Source: Bryoerythrophyllum caledonicum (Eukaryota; Streptophyta; Bryopsida; Pottiales; Pottiaceae). From it: a stretch of DNA of 64,000 bases. The position numbers were made by a program, and so were the translations under genes. This document shows, piece by piece, positions 45,911-56,850 of this stretch. The stretch covers positions 17,673,845-17,737,844 of the forward strand of contig OZ020524.1 of NCBI GenBank assembly GCA_963971425.1, read 5' to 3'. How positions within the stretch are numbered: position 1 is the stretch's first letter; each line of letters opens with the position of its first letter. The notes under the pieces were generated by a model, which saw nothing but the letters and a program-made list of their open reading frames with translations, did no database searches and was not told where the DNA came from.

Positions 45911-46440
45911 TAAAGACGGTGATTTGGAGAAATATGGTTTAAAGAAGGTGGTCTTGTAAATGCAATTTGTACTTTTAACACTTCCTTTACCACTGCTTGT
46001 AGAATCATGGCTTACGGTTGTTTTAGTGATGCTTGTAATGAGTATTGTTGGATTGGTGCCTCAATTGCTCAAGAAGCTATGAGGCTTTAGATTCTTGCTT
46101 TATAGGCTTGTTTTAGGCTTGTTTTATTGCTATACTTTCGGCAATCCACCCGAGATGATTTGGAGAAATATGTTCACACTAATATTGCTACCGAGATTCT
46201 CAAAGAGTTTGATGCTCTTGATTGCATGCATTGGACTTGGAAAAATTGCCTCGTTGCTTGGTAGAGGTAATTCTTGGATAATGACAAGAATTATAGCATC
46301 ATTCTAGAAGCCATAGCTAACCAATCTCTTTGGATTTGGCATGCTTTCTTTGGCTTGCTAAGAGGGAGTAATGATATTTTTGTCTATGAACACAGTCTAT
46401 AAACATGACAAAAGAAGAGCTCTTAATCTTGAGCTATAGA
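45911..46440 (+). pseudogene. Older Plant_tran (PF04827-type) Harbinger relic, split by the element at 42155-45910
   Basis: Translation gives MAYGCFSDACNEYCWIGASI, then STRDDLEKY, then DALDCMHWTWKNCLVAW and ILEAIANQSLWIWHAFFG. These match the plant HARBI1-like transposase family (A-Y-G-x-x-x-D, D-C-M-H-W-x-W-K-N-C, x-L-W-I-W-H-A-F-F-G), including its first catalytic Asp. Stops and frameshifts break it. The intact Harbinger element landed in it at a TAA. Confidence 0.7.
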
Positions 46441-46680
46441 AGATGACAAGATCATTGTAGTCTACATTAGTGTTTCTTGAGGGAAAATGACTTGGGCACT
46501 TCCGGGGTTAAGTTTGAAAAACAAACCTGAGGTTTGCAATCGCCAATAGCAAGCACTTTGTATGTTAGAAAGAACATCTGCTCCAACATAAACACACCCC
46601 AACCAATGCACAAACCCTACAGCTCATGGAATTCTCACCTTGAAAGCTGTGATCATGCTTTACCAAACCACGGAATATTC

Positions 46681-46895
46681 ATGACAATCTTACACCAACC
46701 GGCAACCCAATACCACTCCCTTCTACACCCTTCCTAGATTCCAGAGAGGAAATGTTGGATGTCGTTACATGATGTATGCATTGACCAATGTATTAATAAA
46801 TGATGTGATGATCGGCTATATTTCCTCCCTGAAATCTAAGAAGGATATAGAAGGGAGTGGTATTGGGTCGCCGGTCAGTTTTAGGTTGTCCTACC
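46681..46895. mobile_element. Hairpin MITE
   Basis: Left arm around ACCGGCAACCCAATACCACT (46697 on) is complementary to the right arm around AGTGGTATTGGGTCGCCGGT over more than 55 bp with scattered mismatches; the pairing probably extends outward through GACAA-CTTA. Outer limits and target duplication are not certain. Confidence 0.6.
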
Positions 46896-47122
46896 TTAGT
46901 ACTGTATGTTTCCGCAACCTCACCTTGACCTGCTACCGGCCCGGATTTGAAATCTGAAGATGATAATGATGATGAAAACAAAGGAACTACTGTAGGAATG
47001 CAGGCAAAAAGGAGATGAACCTTTTCTTGGGTGTAACTTCAGATCCAGTGAGGTTGGCCCTCATGTGCTGAAAATATCACATATGTCTCAGGTGAGGAAT
47101 ATGAGGTCTACTTGTGCTTGCA

Positions 47123-47740
47123 CCCGCTCACTACAGTGAATCCGGGTTTGAGGTGTCAGGGCCCGGTTTTAGGCCTGACACCGCGAAGAGCGGCCCTTCT
47201 CCCCGCGCGCCTTTTCGCCTCCTTGCGCCCTTCTTCCCACGATAACGGCCACTTTCGCCCAATTTTTTTTCGCGCTGCCCGTATCTCTTATCAACATTCT
47301 CGCCGAAAGCCCCTTATCTCCCCGCCTTCTTCGGATCACCGAAAGCCCCTTCTTGCCCCGACATGTGTACTCCAGAATGACCCGCCTTTCTCAGCGGCTG
47401 CCGGCGCAAAGTGTCATCCACATCGTTTGCATTTGGCGCCGTCTTTGGCACGATCCATTGTGCCGTGTAGTACACTGCCGGAAGGGTTGTGCTTGTCTCC
47501 GCGTGAATGGAGTTCCTCGATCTCAATCTCCCCATACAGGACAGGCCGAATGGGAATTTCTGGCGAGACGGCGCCACCAATCGTTGCCCGATAATGGGGC
47601 AGTAGGGAAAACATGGAGGCGTCAAGGGAGAAAGAAACCGGCTGGCGTGTGTGAGAAGGGGGTGGAGGACCTTGATGCCGCGTTTAGGGTTGGCCCGCAT
47701 GTAGACTACCTGAAGAAGCACGGTGACAAGGTTCTTCGGA
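47123..47740 (+). repeat. Left 618-bp terminal inverted repeat of the MULE
   Basis: Pairs with 62580-63197 at about 96% by eye. Just inside it, 47750-47800 carries a further segment (GAGGAAGCAGTCCAAG-TTATCGCC) that on the right side lies about 100 bp deeper, within the transposase gene, so the left arm retains extra transposase-gene sequence next to an internal deletion. Confidence 0.9.
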
Positions 47741-50024
47741 GAGACGATTTGAAGAGGAAGCAGTCCAAGCTTATCGCCTACATTCCCTTGGATATAAGGA
47801 GGTGGCTACTCGGTTTAGGCGGCGTATAGGCGTTCATCATCACCATCAACGTGAAACCCTAAACTAGCCATGGCAAAGTTTTGTGTGGCGGCACCATTTC
47901 CCGCACTTTCGAACTCTATTTTTTGTCGTCTAGCGACATATCCAGGAAGTCCAAGCTCTGTGTTAGCGATTGCTGCTTCAAAACATTAAAATCGCCGACT
48001 GAACTTCTCGGTAAGTTCCCTGCCCTTTTTTCTTTCCATTTCGTTAATGAAATGGAATTCTTTCTTCCCATTTCTTTTCAGTAAGTTCCCTGTCCTTCTG
48101 TTTTCCATTTCAAATGTAAGGCGTTGAAAAGTAAGCTGTGTGAAGATGTAGGAAATTTTGCAAAGCGTCCTGGTTTAGGATTTTAGGGTTTTAGGGAACT
48201 CCCGATAATCGTTTCAGGCGATAAGGTTTCATGTTCGGCAATGTCTTCCCTCGCAGGTCCGTAAAAATACCGAAGCGTACGCGGTGTTTCTGCAAGACAC
48301 TATTTGATGATATCCCGGTGGAGAACAGGAAAGGGATTCCGCCCACCTACAACAAAGAAACGGGGAGCATCGAGCAGCTATTTGTCATTGAGAAGGACCA
48401 CATTTGGCGCGATAGCTGAGAGGTGATGGAGGCAAGGGGCCTTATCCTCGAGCTGCATGGACCAGACTCGTCTATCGTACCGGCTGGACAAACCGGCTCC
48501 AAGTAGATACTGTGCATACATTGCAAGACGACGCACCAGAAGCACAGGTTCAACCTCCACCGCAATCATGCATTGTGCGAAGGGAAGGGATAGGTGGGCG
48601 TGAAGATGCCGTCGTATCCCAATTTGGGCGGCAGGGATGTGGCAAACTTTGTGGCACAACTTCGAGATTGCGCGTCGGTGGAAGAAGCCATAGAGGTTTT
48701 TGCACCATAGAACCGATATCCACGAAGAGGAGGCTTCGGAAGGCTATCGATAATGAGGAGGAATCAATCAATCGAGTCCCAATTCAACGCAGCAAGAGGG
48801 TGGCACAGGCGGTAGTGGAAGGCCATCCACAGAAGCGTACCGCGTTGGCTTCTCGGAAAAGACCTCCGCCCCCGAAAGTGGAGTCCAGTGACACTACTTC
48901 TTCGTCGGCAGAGTCGGGAGGTGATCACAACATTGATCATGAGGCCGATACCGATAACGTAGCCACTCCGGCTGTTTTCGCCGAGAAGGACGATCTTCGG
49001 TCCGGAGATGATGCCTCCAGGAATTCCGGTGCCGAGAACCCGATATTGAGGGTCTGGAAGGCCGCACTCGCACCGGCCCTCAAGAGCCATTCCTCCATCG
49101 TCCCCCGGAAGACTGAGCCTACGAAGCAGGCTGTACTGAAGAAGAAGGTGGCAAAAGCTGAAGAGGCCACGAAGAAGACCGCTATGGCGAGAAGGCCTCG
49201 ATCTCCGCCGGCTTTACAGCGGTTGAGAGAGACGAGTATTGCCGAGAGACCCTCTGACTCTAACATTGGTCGGCCGATAACCTCGCACAATTGCCCCCCG
49301 ACCTCCGCCGTTATGGAATTTCGACAGCCGCTGACATTGGCCATGATACTTTGGGCAGGCTCTGATGAAGGTGCGAATCCCGATAAGCGCCTCATTCTGC
49401 CGGCCAAAGGTAGTAGGGAACAAGATTTGGAGTTGGAGAGGGCCGAAATGATACGGCAGGTGTAGGAGGACGCTGAGCGCATTTTCCCGCTTCGGAGGGT
49501 ACTCTCCCCCGAAAGGAAGGTACCGATAACGCCGCTGTACCTACTCCTCAAGCATGGTTTGCTCGACAGTATTACGATGGACATTTTAAAGTCCGAAGAT
49601 GAGCTGTTGAATTCCGTCTTATGTATGGTGGAGTCTGGAGGCCACCAGGGCAGGTTCTACCAGGCTCTTGGTGCCTGCATTTCCGAAGGGGTCAGCTTCG
49701 TCGATAACGAGGTTTCGCTTCCACAGCTGACAACCCTTTGCAATCTGGCAAAGAATCCCGATGGCGGTACTGCGCAAGAGGTCTGGATAAAGGCTGTGAG
49801 AGGAACGTGGGCATACATGACGCTCGAGAAGGAATGCGTCGAGTATGTAGCTAGGACGACAACCGATGTGGAGAACACAAAGCGGTTAAAGGAGAAGTTA
49901 GTCGCGGTCGAGATTTAGAAATTTGATGCCGAAAGGGCGGTGGAGAGAGAGGCTATTCGATGGGACTTCAACAACCTCTTCAGGTATTGCGTGATGAACG
50001 AGATTCTTCAACCATTGTTGCCCG

Positions 50025-50305
50025 TGTTAGGAGAGGACAATATACAACACCACCATGTCCACATGAAAAAGAGCTCTGACCGGGTGAGGTCAGCTCTTAT
50101 ATACTTAAGAGGTGGTTAGGTGGCATTAATAGCCAATCAGCCACCTAATTCAGTAGTGGGCGATGTAATCAAGACTGCCATAATTAGGTAGGTAAGTTTA
50201 CTTACCTACCCTAATTAGGTAGGTAAGTCTCATAAATACCGCCTAACTACAGTGGACCCGGGAGTTTAAGTAAGAGTAGCTAGGCTATTTTAGGCTATCT
50301 CAACA
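50025..50305 (-). repeat. Left LTR (3' LTR) of the Copia fossil
   Basis: 281 bp, TG..CA ends, identical by eye to 54928-55208. It contains an internal GGTAGGTAAGT/ACTTACCTACC palindromic stretch. Confidence 0.92.
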
Positions 50306-50373
50306 CTCCTCCTCGAATAAATGATTTTCTCGTTAAAAAACTGCGGTATAAATGCAGAAAAAGAGTAAAATCT

Positions 50374-53300
50374 TTATTCGCTTGCTAACTCCGTGAGGGT
50401 CCGCATGCCAGCTGCTTTGATCAGCTTGCGGTGTTGATGTGCGGGTAGAGCCTTCGTAAGTACGTCCGCAATATTTTCTGCTGAAGCAATCTTCTTTGCT
50501 TGAATTTGCCGTGTTTCGATTAGATCTTGTGTGTAACTGAATAGATGAGGGCTGATATGCTTGACACGGTCGGCCTTAATAAATCCAGAAGAAACCTGTT
50601 CAATACAAGCTGCATTGTCTTCAAATAAAGTGACCGGCTCCTCCTGGTGTGAAATACCGCTCATCTTGAAGATGGTGTAGTGCATTGTGCGGATCCAAAC
50701 CGCTTCGCGGGATGCTTCGTGAAATGCGACTAACTCCGCGTGGTTGGTTGATGTGGCCGTGATCGTCTGTTTGGTTGATCGCCAGGATATCGGCGCTCCG
50801 TTCTTGATGAATACGTAGCCTGTCTGAGATTTGCCCGTGGCTGGATCCGTCTTGAATCCGGCGTCGGCATAGCCGGTGATGGCGCTGGACTTGGTTTTGT
50901 GGAAGTGGAGGCCGAGGTCTGTCGTCCCTCGCAGATACCGTAGGAGATGCTTAACTCCTCGCCAGTGTCTATCGGTTGGCTTTTGATTGTGGCGAGCAAG
51001 CACGCTGACGGCGAAGGAGATATCGGGTCTGGTGTTGGTCGCCAAATAGAGTAGCGCTCCAACAACTGCTAAATACTTGGGCCGATCCACTTCCTCTTCC
51101 TCCTCTTCTGCTGGCCGATAAGGGTCCTCGTCGGTGCGACTTTTCCCGATCATTGGGGCGGACAGCGCGTTGGCGTCGGCCATGTTGAAGAGCAGCAAAA
51201 GCTTCTTCACGTAGGTCTGCTGATGTAGAAGGATGCTTCCATCTGGATAGTGTTGAATTTGCAGGCCAAGACAAAATGAAGTACGGCCTAGCACTTTCAT
51301 CTCAAATTTGTCTGTGAGTAACTTTTCAACTCGTGCGCTAAGCGCTACGGTGCCTATTGAATTTAAATCATCCACATAAACTGCAAGAATTACAAAACCC
51401 GTCGTGTCTCTGAGGACAAATATGCACGAAAGTGCGGGGTCATTTGTAAATCCCTGCGACAGTAGGTAGGTTTTGAGATGGTGATACCAAGCTCGGCCGG
51501 CTTGTTTCAAGCCATAAAGTGCCTTTCTGATCTTGAGACCAGAATATTTTCCAGGGATAGGCTTGGTCTGATCGGGGAGAAATCCGGGAGGGGGCTGGAT
51601 ATGGATTTCGGCGTCTAGGTCGCCGTATAAGTATGCTGTCACCACGTCGAGCAAGCGGGTTTCTAAGGAAAGCTGGACGGCTAAGCTTAGAAGGTAGCGG
51701 AAGGATGTACTATCCATAACGGGGGAGTAAGTTTGTTCGAAGTCTATGCCGGGTTTTTGGGTGAAACTCTGGGCGACTAATCTTACTTTAAATCTGATGA
51801 CTTCCCCTAGGTCGTTTCGTTTGCGTGTAAATATTAGCTTGTGTCCAATTGGTTTATCTAGCAGATTGGTCACTAGTGGTCCGAAAACTCCTCGTTTTCT
51901 AAGGGAACTATATTCTGCTTCTATGGCTTTTTCCCACTGGGGCCATTCGTCACTCTTTTGGGCCTGTTTTAATGTAAGGGGATCTGAGTCCAGGGTCGCA
52001 AGACTTGACAAAAACATTTCTACGTCGTCCCAGGGCTGTTCTAGTTCGGTGTTTAATACTGTGGGTGCCCGGGAACGGGGTGTATGGTTTAGTTTCCGTT
52101 TCTTAACGGGTTCTGATGCGGGATTTCCTGATCCGGGGACCGGGCTACGAACTATCCGGGGACCGGAGTAGAAGCCATCTGGGATCTTCTCGGCGAGGTT
52201 CTGGAGATTTAAAATCTTTCTAACTTCTGAGTCGGTTAACGCCGTACGAGGATCTGGATTCAGGGTCAAGGTTTCTGGTGATCTAAAGTTTAGATTGCTA
52301 TGTTTGGTTTTGGTTTGGGCACTCGGGAATCTAGTTTCTATGAACTTACAATTCTGGAACCGAGCTTTGTGAATATCATCTCTATTGATCAGTTTATATC
52401 TAATAACACTGGGGGAATCATAACCAAGGTAAAGCCCTCGATTTCTATGAGGGGTGATGGTTTTCTGTTGGGGTTCGGGGGCTGGGATCCACACTTCGCA
52501 GCCAAAGGTGCGGAGGTGGGCTACGTTCGGTGTCCGACCGGACGCCATCTCGAGGGGTGACTGTGTGAGTAATAGTGTGGGTCTTAGGCGCAGCAGGACG
52601 GCCGCGTGTAAGACGGCGTGACCCCAGAACTCAGGTGCTAAGCTAGCGTGTATTAGGAGGGGCCTAACGATCAGTTGGATCTTTTTGATATAGGCTTCTG
52701 CTAGTCCGTTTTGTGAGTGCTCGTAAGGGGCTGAATATGTGAGTGATATACCAGTTGCGGTGCAAAAATCCTCAAAAGCTTGTGATTTGAACTCTAAGGC
52801 GTTGTCCATCCTAAGAAAACAAATCTGATTATCGGGAAAATGGGTTCTAAACCGGATAATCATAGCTAGGGTTTTAGGAAAAACCATGTTACGGGTTGTG
52901 AGCAGGGAAACCTCAGCATGTCTACCCGATGCGTCGACCAAGACAAAGAAGTACTGGAACTGACCTGATTTTGGGTTGATCGGCCCACATATGTCACCGT
53001 GGAGCCGATGCAGCGGGGCGGGCATTTCTGTCGGGAGCGTCCATCGCGACGGCTGGCGGATGAGCTTGCCTTGTATACACGCCGCGCACTCCTCTACGCG
53101 CTCCGCGTCCCGTGTGCAGAGGTCGTGACCGACTAAGGTCGTGACCGACTAAGGTCGGGACCATTTTTCTCATCATGGTCGTCCCAGGGTGCCCCAGCCG
53201 GCGATGCCAAACATCAGCCTTCGTGCTGGTTGTCAAAAAGGACATCGGCACCCCTTTCAGGGGTAGGCATGGGGATCTACGTCCGCCATCCTCTTCCTCA

Positions 53301-54736
53301 CTCTTACGAGCGGGGCTAGGTACAGCGCCAACAAGGGGCAGCTCGTACAGGCCGGTGGCTCCCGCGTGTGCGGTGGCAAGGAGTCTCTCGCCTTGCCGTA
53401 GCTCGAGGACCTCATCATCAATTCCTACCGCGGTAGAAACGTGGATTTGATTGGCCCGTAAATCCCGGTAGCTGATCAGACTCCGGGGGGCATCCGGGAC
53501 ATACATTGCCCTCTTGCAGGTGAGGGGGGCTCCCCCGGGCAAGACTATGTTTGCCCGGCCCTCGCGGAATTTAAAGGTCCGCTTGCCTGCGATGGTGATT
53601 ATATCACAAGTTTGCCACGGCTCGTTCCTAGTTCTGAACTCAAAGAACGCCGGGTCTTGGAGAATGGTGTGAGTGGACGCACTGTCTAACAAAGCAACTC
53701 TCGCTTTGCTAGGTTGTGACCCAAACTGTACCATATAGTTTTCTGGGTCGACATCGTTTAGCGTAAGGGAGGGGGCATCGAGAGTATGGGTTTCTCTCTT
53801 TCCTTCCCTTAAGGACTTTAACTCTCTATACATGTCGACGATATATTGTGACGCTCGACAATCCTTAAGAAAGTGCCCTGGACGACCACACTTGTGACAT
53901 GACCCTCGCGATCCACTCCCTGATGTACTTGTCGACTTATCGGGTCGATGTGTGTACCTCGGGTTCTTGTCTGATTGCTGTTGATCACGACGTGGGGGGC
54001 GCCAATCGCCTCGGGATCGTCGCCTGGGAGCCTCCGCGCTGTGGGTTTCTCGCCTGGGGTTTGTCGACTTCGACGGCGTCGTCGAGTTGGGCTGCTTGCG
54101 GCTCTCCTTTACTTCGCTTGTGTGAACCTCCTTCGCAGGTCGCGCCTCGGCGTTTTTAAGGAGCATCTGCTGCTGCTTTTCAGCTAAAAGCAAATATGAC
54201 ATAAGCTCCGAATGTTGTGTAAATCGCATGTTACGGTACTGCTGAGCTAGAATAGCACATGCGGGGGGAAAAGTTGAGAGGGTCTTATCGATTAAGTCGA
54301 CGTCGGTAACCGTGTCGCCGCAGAGGCGAAGCTGCGCGACGATGCGGTGTAGTTCGGAGTTGAACGCGATGAAATTCGGAAAATCCAGTACGCGCAGACT
54401 GAGCCAGTCGCTGCGGGCTTGGGGGAGGAAAATCGTTTCCTCATGCTTGAAGCGCGCTTCCAATGCTGACCAGAGTACCGCCGGATCTTCAACCTGTATG
54501 TATTGTTGACGCAGGGACGCATCGATGTGTCGCCGGATGATGAGAAGCGTCTGCCACTTGTAGGTGGCTGGTATCTCCGCCTCGGGCTCTCCCTCCAGCG
54601 TGACGATCAGCTCCTCCGCGCTCAAGTAGGTCTTCATATCAATGTACCAATTAAGGTAATTCGAGCCGTCTGCCTCAAGTGGGTAGAAGAAAAGTGGGGT
54701 GGTTCGTGTCTCTCTTGGTTTTATCACCGTCGCCAT
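50374..54736 (-). pseudogene. Copia gag-pol region
   Basis: Domains in Copia order from the right: Gag; a CCHC zinc knuckle (CHKCGRPGHFLKDC, about 53.87 kb); an aspartic protease region (ALLDSAST, about 53.69 kb); integrase with its zinc-binding start (about 53.1 kb) and core (52.9-52.4 kb); reverse transcriptase (about 51.9-51.1 kb, with AVYVDDLN); RNase H (about 50.9-50.5 kb). Integrase before reverse transcriptase identifies Copia and not Ty3. Treated as a fossil; nearly whole. Confidence 0.9.
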
Positions 54737-54927
54737 CGCGAGGTGGTGTGTGCCTATGGCTCTAGTGGGGGATTCCTAAAAAGCTGACGTCACTCCGGCC
54801 GCTCAATCTCTTGGTAATAAAGTCTTCTGTCTAAACAACTGTAGTGCAGATTCGGAGTGTGTCAGAAAAATGAACAGTGAAACGAATTGTGCTTTCTAGG
54901 AATATGAGCTATACAGTGCTGATAACG

Positions 54928-55208
54928 TGTTAGGAGAGGACAATATACAACACCACCATGTCCACATGAAAAAGAGCTCTGACCGGGTGAGGTCAGCTCT
55001 TATATACTTAAGAGGTGGTTAGGTGGCATTAATAGCCAATCAGCCACCTAATTCAGTAGTGGGCGATGTAATCAAGACTGCCATAATTAGGTAGGTAAGT
55101 TTACTTACCTACCCTAATTAGGTAGGTAAGTCTCATAAATACCGCCTAACTACAGTGGACCCGGGAGTTTAAGTAAGAGTAGCTAGGCTATTTTAGGCTA
55201 TCTCAACA
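54928..55208 (-). repeat. Right LTR (5' LTR) of the Copia fossil
   Basis: Identical by eye to 50025-50305; it lies upstream of gag in the minus orientation. Confidence 0.92.
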
Positions 55209-55380
55209 GCCCCCACTACCGTGAACGCACAACATTGACGAGGCTCGAGAAGTCGTGCACCGTCTAGCGCGGATCAGAATCGAGAGTGTCCTGTCGTCTG
55301 CTGCAGCTATGCTGTTGAAGTGTTACTTCGTTTGCAACGGGCTCTCTCGGGTGTAAGTTTTTCCTTCTCGCCACAGACTT

Positions 55381-55436
55381 GTCCCTTATCGTCTATTATC
55401 GTCTCTTATCATCTCTTATCGTCCCTTATCGGTTGA
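55381..55436. repeat. Run of TTATCGTC-like units inside the MULE
   Basis: Five consecutive ~10-11-bp units (CTTATCGTCT, ATTATCGTCT, CTTATCATCT, CTTATCGTCC, CTTATCGGTT). This is the densest cluster of the hexamer that is enriched all over this element. It lies between exons of the accessory gene, right after a likely GTAAGT donor at about 55350. Confidence 0.8.
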
Positions 55437-56664
55437 CGTGACTCCGTTGTTTTTCAGGAGGCGGAATATGTTCAACCCTAGCGTAATCCCCGGGCTTGCC
55501 AACATTGCAATGTATGTGGACGGTCCAGAGACAAATTGGGATGGGTTGTCTCAAATGTACGAAGTCCTGAGTCTCTTCCTCTTCGGAAGGGAGGCATCCG
55601 AACAGTACCTCCCCATTTTGTAGGCGTTTTCGCGGCTCCGCGACAATAAACATGGCGGGCGAGAATTGGTGTTACGCTTCATCGTAAACGTCCATGCTCG
55701 CGTTGTCGTGGACACGGCAAGGAGTCACCCAGAGGATTTCGTTCGACAGTGGTGTGCTACCGATAAGGGTACCTACGAACAGTGGGATACCCTGGACGAG
55801 AACTGCTTGGCGAGGGAGGATTTGGACTCTATATATGCCAGCTTTGTTCCACGTAAGATTTAGCCGATAACCCCGTCATTCATCTAATTGTTTTCTTCCT
55901 CATTCTCGATATCTCCGTTATTTTCTTGTGACTAAACTATAAGCCTTGTGCAGACACTGTAGATCCTACCGGGGCACGCAAAAGCGAACTTGCAGAGGCA
56001 AATTCCAAGAACGTTGTATCGCGCATGGTGACGACGGAGTGGGGTCGACGAGAAGGGCATTTAGTGACTTCCGTCGAGGAAATTCCCTGGGAGACATCTA
56101 TCCGAACAAGGGACCTCGAGGGTGCAGATGCCCTTCTTCACATGGACGAGGGAACCTCAAATGAATTCCGCGTCCAGAATCGGTACCCGAGGAGTAACGA
56201 CGATGAATGATTCTCCGATAAGTCGCTGGATGAAGTTACGGAGGAAGCACAAGAGGGAGCTTGTGGTGAAATACCTCAGGGAGGTGTTCCCGAATTGCCC
56301 AAGGAAGAGCCCGCTACTACAGCGGTGAAGTCACTGGTGAGTCTTGCCGATAACCCACCTCACATGGAGTTTTCTTGGACACAAGTAATGGATGATTCTA
56401 CCCTCGGCATTGCGGAGTCTTCACAATGGCCGGTGGAGCAAACTCAATTCGACACCCCTCGTCTTCATGTTGTGTTTGGGGGTATGGGGGAGACGGAACA
56501 TAGCATGAAACCCCAGCGTCTATCGTTTCCTCTACCGAGTCAAGGTATTGAAAACTTGGACTCTATTGACAGTCCCCCAATTGTTTCCGAGGAGCCTTGC
56601 GTGGCACCCTTGGAAACTCATCCAATCCTCGAGAATCCTCCCTCTTCGGAGTCCGATAACGCTT

Positions 56665-56850
56665 CTCTGCCAGAGCCCGATATCCCTGCTTCTCCGCTAG
56701 AGCCTAATAACCCTACTTCTCCGCTAGAGCCTGATAACCCTACTTCTCCGCTAGAGCCTGATAGCCCTGCTCCTCCGCCAGAGCCCAATAGCCCTGCTCC
56801 TCCGCCATAGCGCGATAGCTCTGCTCCTCCGCCAGAGCCCGATAGCCCTG
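56665..56850 (+). repeat. 27-bp coding minisatellite in the MULE accessory gene
   Basis: About six 27-bp units encode nonamers of the form SPLEPDNPT, later PPPEPDSPA. It is typical of unstructured linkers, and unit number is likely to vary between copies of the element. Confidence 0.8.

Larger units (their letters stand above)
50025..55208 (-). mobile_element. Ty1/Copia retrotransposon fossil, young, nested in the MULE
   Basis: A 5,184-bp Copia-type element in minus orientation with two 281-bp LTRs identical by eye, so a recent insertion. The flanking 5-mers GCCCG and GCCCC match at four of five bases. A polypurine GAGGAGGAG precedes the left LTR and a TTATCAGCAC primer-binding-like site follows the right one. 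It looks nearly whole, with about one break visible. It interrupts the plus-strand accessory gene of the host MULE. Confidence 0.93.

Noticed and set aside
52300-54187. Plus-strand frames opposite the Copia fossil
   Set aside because: Antisense shadows of the long gag-pol region.
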